Shown here piece after piece: positions 1-5,442 of a DNA stretch of 5,442 bases. A model generated the notes under the pieces. That model did not search any database, was not told where the DNA came from, and saw only the letters and a list, made by a program, of their open reading frames with translations. Position 1 is the stretch's first letter. Every line of letters begins with the position of its first letter. This stretch comes from Bacteroidales bacterium (lineage in GTDB: Bacteria; Bacteroidota; Bacteroidia; Bacteroidales; WCHB1-69): positions 1 to 5,442 of the forward strand of contig JAKSMH010000105.1 in NCBI GenBank assembly GCA_024400715.1, read 5' to 3'. The position numbers and the translations under genes were made by a program.

Positions 1-3000
1 GGATTATCTGTATATAGGTTCTTTTATTCGTCAACTTCAGCAAAAAAAACAAAGTCAACGACCTATTCCTGTATCTTGTTTCACTGCTACTGCCAAACCG
101 AAAGTTATTTCTGACATTTGCGATTATTTTAAGGCGGAATTAGGGCGAGAACTGAAGATTTTAGCGACCGCCGCAACCCGAACCAATTTGCATTATGCGG
201 TGATTCATACAGAAACAGATGAACAGAAATATAATACTTTGCGCCATCTGATTAGTGCAAAAAATTGTCCAACAATTGTTTATGTTTCTCGTACGAAAAC
301 AACGATAAAACTGGCAGAAAGATTGGAAAGAGATGGGTTTTTGGCTCGTCCTTTCAATGGCAAAATGGAAGCGGCGGATAAAATTGAAAACCAAAACGCT
401 TTTATTGCGAACAAGGTTCAGATTATTGTTGCCACTTCGGCATTTGGAATGGGCGTCGATAAAAAGGATGTGAAACTGGTTGTCCATTATGAAATATCAG
501 ATTCTTTGGAGAATTATGTTCAAGAAGCGGGACGTGCCGGTCGAGATGAACATCTGCAAGCGGATTGCTATGTTCTGTTCAATGATGCGGATTTAGACAA
601 ACATTTCATTTTGCTAAATCAGACAAAACTGAGTATCAGCGAAATACAGCAAGTTTGGAAGGCCATTAAGGATTTGACGAAGAAAAGGAAGGATGTGCAG
701 TGTTCAGCTTTGGAAATTGCTCGTCAGGCGGGTTGGGACGATGCGGTAGTAGATGTTGAAACTCGAGTCAGGACGGCCATTGCTGCATTGGAAAAAGCTG
801 GCTACGTTGAGCGTGGACAAAATGTTCCTCATATTTTTGCCAGCGGTATTCTGGTGAAAAATATGGAGGAAGCCCGCCGCAAACTAACCCAATCTGAACT
901 TTTTGCCAATGAAAATGAAAGAGAACAGGCTATCCGAATTATCAAATCATTGATTACCAGTAAAAACACTACTCAAAATGGAATCGATGACGCGGAATCA
1001 AGAGTTGACTATTTGGCGGATATGCTGGGAATTCCCAAGGAAAATGTCATTTATTCTGTTAATTTAATGAGGCAGGAAGGCATTTTGGCTGATACTTTTG
1101 ATATGTCGGCAATTATTTTTAGGGAAAATTCGCTGAATAAGTCGAAATTATTGTTGGATAAATTCGCAAGATTGGAGAATTTTTTGATAAAGCAATTTTA
1201 TGGCGATTATAATTCATTAACAATTAAAGAGTTAAATGAATTAGCTATTAAAGAAGGAGTGAAAGATTCTTCAGTTAAAAATCTGCGGACATTGCTTTTT
1301 TTCTTAATTATCAAAAAATACATACGCAAAGAAGATAAAAAAGATAGTGAATCATCACGTGCTTTTCCTACAATAGATTATCAAATATTGAGTGGGAAAT
1401 TTCGACAGCGTATTGATATTTGTCGCTTTATCGTTGATTTTTTATACCAATCTGCCAATCATCAATCTGAAAATGACGAAATTATGGTTTCTTTTTCCGT
1501 AGTCAATTTGTTGGATATGTATAAGAAGCAGATTTTTATGGATTTTGATCGGCAGAAAATCCAATTGGAAGATATTGAGGAGGCGTTGTTGTATTTGTCA
1601 AAAATTGGCGCGCTTAGATTGGAAGGCGGTTTCCTGGTATTGTATAATGGAATGCAGATTAAACGCTTGGTCGAAAACAAAGTCTTATTTAAAAAAGACG
1701 ATTATCGTTTGTTGGATGAATTTTATAAGCAAAAAATCCAACAAATCCATATTGTGGGTGAGTATGCCAATTTGATGGTAAAAAGTTACGATGCAGCTCT
1801 CCAATTTGTTCAAGATTATTTTCAGACGGATTTTAAGAAATTTATCAGTAAGTATTTTAAAGGAGAACGTTCATCTGAAATAAAAAGGAACATCTCGCCT
1901 CAAAAATTTCAGAAAATTTTTGGAGAGTTATCAGAGGTACAGAGCAATATTATCAATGATAAGGATTCTCGTCGTATCGTTGTTGCTGCTGGGCCTGGAA
2001 GCGGTAAAACACGGGTTTTGGTACACAAACTGGCTTCATTGTTGATTATGGAGGATGTAAAGCATGAACAATTGCTGATGCTGACCTTTTCGCGAGCAGC
2101 TGCTACCGAATTTAAGATGAGGTTGATAGAGCTGATTGGCAATGCCGCTTATTTTGTTGATATAAAGACGTTTCATTCTTATAGTTTTGACATTTTAGGA
2201 AAAATTGGGAATCTGACGGATTCGCAAGATGTAGTAAAACGAGCGGTGGAGGCCATTAACCAAAACGAGGTGGAACAAGGCAAGATTACAAAGACGGTGT
2301 TGGTCATTGATGAGGCACAGGATATGGATGAAAATGAATATGCCTTAGTACGCGCACTTATGCATTATAACGAAGATATGCGCGTAATAGCCGTAGGCGA
2401 CGATGATCAGAATATTTATGAATTTCGTGGCTCCAGCTCTTCTTATTTTCGTTCTTTAATGACTCAAGATCAGGCGATTAAGTATGAAATGGTGGAGAAT
2501 TATCGTAGTGCGAAGGCGATTGTTGAGTTGGCAAATCAGTTTGTGCATCGCATTATCAGTAGGATGAAAAAGTCGCCAATTCATTCTATGTTTGCAGAAG
2601 TGGGTGTGGTTGAATTGGTTAGACATCAAAGCAATAATTTGGAAATACCTGTGGTTCAGAACATTTTGAATGTCCGTCCTACAGGGAAAACGTGTATTTT
2701 GACGAATACTAATGAAGAAGCCTTGCGTCTTGTCGGTTTGCTGCGTCAGCATCAGTTGCCTGCAAAATTGATACAGTCGCTTGACGGTTTTCGTTTTTAT
2801 GATTTGGCCGAAGTGCGTTATTTTATGAAGGTTATTCGGACAAAACTCACTTCTCCTATGATTTCTAATGAATTATGGGAAAATTCTAAAGAACAAACAC
2901 AACAACATTTTCAGAAAAGTACTTGTTTGCCTATTATTCGTCAATTTTTCTTGACTTTTGAAAAAATCAACAATAAAAAATATTTTACTGATTTACAGGA

Positions 3001-3595
3001 ATTTACCAATGAGTCACAAATTGAGGATTTTTTGGAAGATGAAAAAAACACCATATTTGTTTCCACTATTCATAAAGCCAAAGGTCGAGAATTTGATACG
3101 GTTTTTTTGATGTTGAATCAGGTGAATATAAGTGAAGATGCCGATTTTAGAAAAATTTATGTGGGCATAACTCGAGCAAAAAATGAATTATTCATTCATT
3201 GCAACAATGATTTGTTTAAGGGAATTCATTTTCCGGGTATGAAAGAAACCAGAGATAATAATATTTATCCCGAGCCACAGCAAATTATTTTGCAATTAAC
3301 GCATCGGGACGTGTTTTTGGCTTTTTTCAAGGATAAAAAGAAACAAATTTTTTCTTTGAGCAGTGGAAGTTCATTATTTTTAGTGAAATATGACTTTTTT
3401 GCTGAAATTAATGAACAAAAATTCTGTGTGGCGCGAATGTCGAGGGCTTTTACCGAATATTATGAGGGCTTGAGAGGCAAGGGTTACGAGTATGTTTCAT
3501 CACGTGTACGTTTTATCGTCGCGTGGAAAGGGGAAGATGACACGGAAGAAAGTGCGGTCATTTTACCTGAATTGGTAATGCAAAAGCATTCATAG
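1..3595 (+). CDS. RecQ-UvrD fusion DNA helicase, 5'-truncated by window edge
   Basis: Partial gene: the frame is open from base 2 (first whole codon) to the TAG at 3593-3595, giving 1197 residues, numbered here from base 2. Residues 1-200 are the end of a RecQ-type SF2 helicase: motif III FTATA (27-31), motif V VATSAFGMGVD (143-153) and motif VI QEAGRAGRDE (174-183). The Walker A and DEAH motifs should lie upstream. The RecQ four-cysteine zinc module is absent; winged-helix-like segments follow (about 211-285, then another). From about 640 there is a complete SF1A UvrD/Rep motor: Q motif (Gln647), Walker A AGPGSGKT (663-670), TFSRAA (695-700), TFHS (723-726), DEAQ (770-773), GDDDQ (799-803), ENYRS (832-836), HKAKGREFD (1024-1032) and YVGITRAK (1053-1060). 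A tail of about 135 residues follows. Both families are ATP-driven 3'-5' translocases, so a role in DNA repair or recombination is inferred; a defence role cannot be excluded. All visible motor motifs look intact. Confidence 0.93.
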   Translation, partial: DYLYIGSFIRQLQQKKQSQRPIPVSCFTATAKPKVISDICDYFKAELGRELKILATAATRTNLHYAVIHTETDEQKYNTLRHLISAKNCPTIVYVSRTKTTIKLAERLERDGFLARPFNGKMEAADKIENQNAFIANKVQIIVATSAFGMGVDKKDVKLVVHYEISDSLENYVQEAGRAGRDEHLQADCYVLFNDADLDKHFILLNQTKLSISEIQQVWKAIKDLTKKRKDVQCSALEIARQAGWDDAVVDVETRVRTAIAALEKAGYVERGQNVPHIFASGILVKNMEEARRKLTQSELFANENEREQAIRIIKSLITSKNTTQNGIDDAESRVDYLADMLGIPKENVIYSVNLMRQEGILADTFDMSAIIFRENSLNKSKLLLDKFARLENFLIKQFYGDYNSLTIKELNELAIKEGVKDSSVKNLRTLLFFLIIKKYIRKEDKKDSESSRAFPTIDYQILSGKFRQRIDICRFIVDFLYQSANHQSENDEIMVSFSVVNLLDMYKKQIFMDFDRQKIQLEDIEEALLYLSKIGALRLEGGFLVLYNGMQIKRLVENKVLFKKDDYRLLDEFYKQKIQQIHIVGEYANLMVKSYDAALQFVQDYFQTDFKKFISKYFKGERSSEIKRNISPQKFQKIFGELSEVQSNIINDKDSRRIVVAAGPGSGKTRVLVHKLASLLIMEDVKHEQLLMLTFSRAAATEFKMRLIELIGNAAYFVDIKTFHSYSFDILGKIGNLTDSQDVVKRAVEAINQNEVEQGKITKTVLVIDEAQDMDENEYALVRALMHYNEDMRVIAVGDDDQNIYEFRGSSSSYFRSLMTQDQAIKYEMVENYRSAKAIVELANQFVHRIISRMKKSPIHSMFAEVGVVELVRHQSNNLEIPVVQNILNVRPTGKTCILTNTNEEALRLVGLLRQHQLPAKLIQSLDGFRFYDLAEVRYFMKVIRTKLTSPMISNELWENSKEQTQQHFQKSTCLPIIRQFFLTFEKINNKKYFTDLQEFTNESQIEDFLEDEKNTIFVSTIHKAKGREFDTVFLMLNQVNISEDADFRKIYVGITRAKNELFIHCNNDLFKGIHFPGMKETRDNNIYPEPQQIILQLTHRDVFLAFFKDKKKQIFSLSSGSSLFLVKYDFFAEINEQKFCVARMSRAFTEYYEGLRGKGYEYVSSRVRFIVAWKGEDDTEESAVILPELVMQKHS

Positions 3596-3596
3596 G

Positions 3597-3618
3597 TTCA
3601 ATAAGCTTGGGTATTGAA
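3597..3618. repeat. 7-bp inverted repeat between helicase gene and pta
   Basis: TTCAATA (3597-3603) and TATTGAA (3612-3618) are perfect reverse complements around an 8-base spacer, starting 2 bases after the helicase stop. The right arm is followed by ATTTTG, so it could act as a weak terminator for the helicase gene. The stem is almost all A-T pairs and the T run is short, which argues against strong termination. It also overlaps the -33 side of the pta promoter, so an operator is an alternative. The symmetry is seen directly; either function is inference. Confidence 0.45.
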
Positions 3619-3634
3619 ATTTTGTGTATCTTTG
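3607..3634 (+). promoter_or_regulatory. Bacteroidota-type promoter for the pta transcription unit
   Basis: TATCTTTG at 3627-3634 matches the Bacteroidota -7 consensus TAnnTTTG exactly. A TTG at 3607-3609 lies 17 bases upstream and can serve as the -33 element, although this spacing is a little short. Transcription would start near 3640, leaving a leader of about 80 nt before the pta ATG. The location, in the only intergenic gap and upstream of a three-gene run, supports the call. Confidence 0.6.
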
Positions 3635-3648
3635 CGAGTTGTTTCTGA

Positions 3649-3671
3649 CAGCATTAAAGGACTTCGTGCTG
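3649..3671 (+). other. Small stem-loop in the pta 5' leader
   Basis: CAGCAT (3649-3654) can pair with GTGCTG (3666-3671) across an 11-base loop, giving five Watson-Crick pairs and one T-G wobble. It would lie near the 5' end of the predicted transcript and so could stabilise the message. The stem is short and no known riboswitch or leader family is recognised. The pairing is visible; the function is speculative. Confidence 0.25.
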
Positions 3672-3719
3672 CCGTGAAATTTCTTTAACTAATTATGTTC
3701 CGAGGTCCGTAGAAGTGTT

Positions 3720-4721
3720 ATGAATATTATAGATCAAATCAAGGCAAAGGCAAAAACCGTCAACAAGCGTATCGTCTTGGCAGAAGGCGAAGAAGAAAGA
3801 ACCCTCAAGGCAGCCGACATCATTATCGAAAATGGCTATGCCGGTATCGTTTTATTGGGTAATAAGGCTAAAATTGAAGCGGAAGCCGCTGAATGGAATT
3901 TGAAAAATATCGGCAAAGCCGAAATTATCGACCCTATGGACAATCCTAAAAAGGAATTCTATGCCGAAATGCTTTGCGAAATCCGTAAGAAAAAAGGTAT
4001 GACCATCGAGGAAGCCCGCAAATTGGTGGAAGATCCTTTGTATTTGGCTACTCTTTTGATTAAAAACGGTGATGCTGACGGTGAAGTTACCGGTGCTCAG
4101 CACTCAACGGGTGATGTTTTGCGTCCTGCTTTCCAAATCGTGAAGACTTTACCAGGTATTTCCGTGGTTTCAGGTGCTTTCATTATGTGTTTCCCTGATA
4201 AGAAATGGGGTGATAATGGCATTATGGTTTTTGCTGATTGTGCTGCCGATCCTAATACGGATGAAAACAAATTGGCTCAGATTGCCGTTGTTACCGCTCA
4301 GACCGCCCGCAACATCGCCGGTATCGAACCTCGTATCGCTATGTTGAGCTTCTCTACCAAGGGTTCTGCCAAACACGAATTGGTTGACAAGGTGGTGAAT
4401 GCTACCCGCATTGCCAAGGAAATGGATCCAACTTTGGTTATTGATGGCGATTTGCAGGCCGATGCCGCCATTATCCCTTCAGTGGCCGAAAAGAAAGCTC
4501 CGGGAAGTCCTGTTGCCGGTAAGGCAAACGTCTTGGTATTCCCTTCTTTGGAAGTTGGAAATATCGCCTACAAGTTGGTTCAACGTATGGCCGGTGCCGA
4601 TGCGGTTGGTCCCGTGATGCAGGGTATGGCAGCTCCTATCAATGACTTGTCTCGCGGTTGCTCCGTTGATGATATTGTAAGTTTGGTTGCCATTACAGCT
4701 TGTCAAGCTGCTGGAAAATAA
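3720..4721 (+). CDS. pta: Phosphate acetyltransferase (phosphotransacetylase), short form
   Basis: A complete gene of 333 residues for the cytosolic enzyme that interconverts acetyl-CoA plus phosphate and acetyl phosphate plus CoA. With acetate kinase it makes acetate and ATP. The length is that of the short, catalytic-domain-only class, such as the Methanosarcina thermophila enzyme, and not the roughly 700-residue E. coli type with extra N-terminal domains. Family landmarks run in order: VLAEGEEERTLKAA near the N-terminus, ADGEVTGA (119-126), the DGDLQADAA segment, ANVLVFPSLEVGNIAYK, and NDLSRGCSVDD. Ser311, Arg312 and Asp318 line up, by remembered alignment, with Ser309, Arg310 and Asp316 of the archaeal enzyme; Arg89 probably matches its Arg87. 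The ATG at 3720 gives the expected N-terminus, but only a weak purine stretch (3711-3715) precedes it. A promoter lies about 85 bases upstream. The next gene starts 6 bases after the stop, and acetate kinase is not adjacent. Confidence 0.97.
   Translation: MNIIDQIKAKAKTVNKRIVLAEGEEERTLKAADIIIENGYAGIVLLGNKAKIEAEAAEWNLKNIGKAEIIDPMDNPKKEFYAEMLCEIRKKKGMTIEEARKLVEDPLYLATLLIKNGDADGEVTGAQHSTGDVLRPAFQIVKTLPGISVVSGAFIMCFPDKKWGDNGIMVFADCAADPNTDENKLAQIAVVTAQTARNIAGIEPRIAMLSFSTKGSAKHELVDKVVNATRIAKEMDPTLVIDGDLQADAAIIPSVAEKKAPGSPVAGKANVLVFPSLEVGNIAYKLVQRMAGADAVGPVMQGMAAPINDLSRGCSVDDIVSLVAITACQAAGK
4696..4710 (+). other. Short perfect hairpin at the 3' end of pta
   Basis: CAGCTT (4696-4701) and AAGCTG (4705-4710) form a perfect 6-bp stem with a 3-base loop, within the last codons of pta and ending 17 bases before the next ATG. 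No T run follows, so it is not a terminator. It could affect mRNA decay or loading of ribosomes on the downstream gene, or be a chance product of codons for Thr-Ala-Cys-Gln-Ala-Ala. Confidence 0.25.
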
Positions 4722-4727
4722 TAGATT

Positions 4728-5315
4728 ATGAAGAAAGTTATAGTTTTTTTGCTGCTCTTCTTTTTATTTCAGGGATTATGGGCGCAGAATGTGGATGTCA
4801 ATGTGCCACTTCCCAAAAGTATGCGCACGGTTTCTACTCCGGGAGACGATGCTATGAATAATAGGAAAGTCAAATTTCAAACCGGGGGTAACTTCAATTT
4901 GCAGATTGGCAATCCTATGGGTTTTTGTTTGCAGCCCAAAATTGGTGTAATACCAGTAGATTGGTTGATGATAGGAGCCAACGTTTCTTATACCTTACGT
5001 TGGTATATCCCTCAAAAATGGGTGGGTCATACTTTTGGGGTCAATCCCTTTGTTGAGGCGTACCTGTTTCAACGTCAGTTTATTATCCACGCTGGATACG
5101 AATGGGTGAATTATCAGCCGTATATGTACGAAGCACAGCGCACCAATTCACACGTAGTTTTGGCTGGTGCCGGGTATAGAACCAATATCACGGCTCATTC
5201 AAGTATGAACTTTTTGATATTATTACCTGTATATCAGTATAATAGTGATGGATTTAGGTATTATGCCAATTGGTACACGCCGCAGGTGAGAATAGGTTAC
5301 AACTATACTTTCTAG
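4728..5315 (+). CDS. Small secreted outer-membrane beta-barrel protein, unknown function
   Basis: A complete gene of 195 residues. The N-terminus is a clear Sec signal peptide: MKK, a hydrophobic core at residues 4-14, and a likely signal peptidase I site after Ala19 (LWA|QN). There is no lipobox cysteine, so it is not a lipoprotein. A polar segment (about 20-45) is followed by alternating hydrophobic/polar stretches rich in Tyr, Trp, Phe and Gly, as expected for amphipathic beta strands. The last residues, VRIGYNYTF, end in Phe, matching the C-terminal signal recognised by the BAM insertion machinery. The size suggests about 8 strands. I do not recognise a specific family or substrate. It starts 6 bases after the pta stop (tandem TAA TAG) with a weak GGAAA at 4713-4717, and its stop is 1 base before the permease gene, so co-transcription with both is likely. 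Confidence 0.85.
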   Translation: MKKVIVFLLLFFLFQGLWAQNVDVNVPLPKSMRTVSTPGDDAMNNRKVKFQTGGNFNLQIGNPMGFCLQPKIGVIPVDWLMIGANVSYTLRWYIPQKWVGHTFGVNPFVEAYLFQRQFIIHAGYEWVNYQPYMYEAQRTNSHVVLAGAGYRTNITAHSSMNFLILLPVYQYNSDGFRYYANWYTPQVRIGYNYTF

Positions 5316-5316
5316 A

Positions 5317-5442
5317 ATGTCTCAATTCAGATTTTATATTAATACGGCGAGAAAATTGTTGAGAAATGAAAACAACAAATTTTCTCGCCCTATTGTTTCT
5401 ATTTCTATTGCCGGTGTGGCCCTGGGAATTGTCGTGATGATT
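5317..5442 (+). CDS. FtsX/LolC/LolE-type ABC transporter permease, N-terminal fragment
   Basis: The first 42 codons of a gene that continues past the window, open to the last base. The peptide begins MSQFRFYINTARKLL, followed by a basic/polar stretch with KFSRP (21-25) and the start of a first membrane helix, PIVSISIAGVALGIVVMI (25-42). This order of a short cytoplasmic amphipathic helix, a basic stretch and TM1 with a SIAGVALG-like motif is typical of Bacteroidota permeases annotated as lipoprotein-releasing (LolC/LolE) or FtsX-like. Such proteins sit in the inner membrane with a LolD-type ATPase and help release lipoproteins toward the outer membrane. The assignment rests on this fragment only; other members of the superfamily are possible. 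The ATG lies 1 base after the barrel-protein stop with no Shine-Dalgarno, suggesting translational coupling. A strong stem-loop lies within codons 10-25. Confidence 0.75.
   Translation, partial: MSQFRFYINTARKLLRNENNKFSRPIVSISIAGVALGIVVMI
5346..5389 (+). other. Strong stem-loop inside the start of the permease gene
   Basis: GGCGAGAAAATTGTTG (5346-5361) pairs with CAACAAATTTTCTCGCC (5373-5389): 16 base pairs with a single bulged A among 5377-5379, closing an 11-base A-rich loop (5362-5372). The outer 12 pairs are uninterrupted. The sequence after it (5390-5405) is T-rich but broken by A, G and C, so it only partly resembles an intrinsic terminator. The structure lies wholly within the permease reading frame, 29 bases after its ATG. 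The pairing is seen directly; a role in attenuation, mRNA processing or translation control is inferred. Confidence 0.6.

Noticed and set aside
188..190. TTG codon as the start of the helicase gene
   Set aside because: The same frame is open back to base 2 and encodes RecQ motif III (FTATA, bases 80-94) and the preceding DYLYIG segment, so the true start is upstream of the window.
161..487. Minus-strand open frame opposite the RecQ part
   Set aside because: It lies wholly opposite conserved helicase motifs and its translation has no recognisable domain; it is a shadow of the real gene.
1..3595. A defence island centred on the RecQ-UvrD gene
   Set aside because: The downstream neighbours are housekeeping and envelope genes and there is no adjacent nuclease, methylase or toxin gene in the window. 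The upstream side is not visible, so this is unsupported, not excluded.
3852..4706. Minus-strand and shifted open frames across pta
   Set aside because: All overlap a strongly conserved enzyme gene and their translations look like low-quality shadow sequence.
5346..5410. Stem-loop as a plain terminator, with the permease starting further downstream
   Set aside because: The next in-frame ATG (5437-5439) would remove the amphipathic helix and most of TM1, which look like normal family sequence. The T-rich stretch is also interrupted, so simple termination is less likely than an intragenic regulatory structure.
1..5442. tRNA, rRNA, CRISPR array, insertion sequence or phage integration site
   Set aside because: No cloverleaf, spaced direct repeats, transposase motifs or terminal inverted repeats were seen. 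Apart from 124 bases the window is almost fully occupied by four same-strand genes.

Overview
The window looks like chromosomal DNA from a member of the Bacteroidota, probably Bacteroidales. The basis is a TAnnTTTG-type -7 promoter element, weak or absent Shine-Dalgarno sequences, AT-rich composition, and the character of the proteins: a short-form phosphotransacetylase, a small beta-barrel protein ending in Phe, and an FtsX/LolE-type permease N-terminus. No genus can be named from the sequence alone. All four genes are on the plus strand and coding density is high.

Region 1 (1-3595) is the 3' part of one very large gene. Its product joins the back half of a RecQ-type SF2 helicase, a roughly 450-residue linker with winged-helix-like stretches, and a complete but compact UvrD/Rep-type SF1A helicase with its own tail. 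The start lies upstream of the window. At least 1197 residues are encoded here.

Region 2 (3596-3719) is the only real intergenic gap, 124 bases. It holds a 7-bp inverted repeat just after the helicase stop, an overlapping Bacteroidota-type promoter, and a leader of about 80 nt with a small stem-loop. It is where a new transcription unit begins.

Region 3 (3720-5442) is a tightly packed run of three genes: pta (phosphate acetyltransferase), a small secreted beta-barrel protein 6 bases downstream, and an FtsX/LolC/LolE-type ABC permease that starts 1 base after the barrel stop and runs off the window. The last two suggest an envelope theme (outer-membrane protein plus possible lipoprotein-export permease). 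Pta is central acetate metabolism, and its usual partner ackA is not on either side of it here. The most striking unexplained structure is a 16-bp stem-loop with one bulged base, inside codons 10-25 of the permease gene.

I see no tRNA, rRNA, CRISPR array, insertion sequence or phage gene, and no clear evidence of a wholly new multi-gene system. The leads worth following are the double-helicase fusion and the intragenic hairpin.
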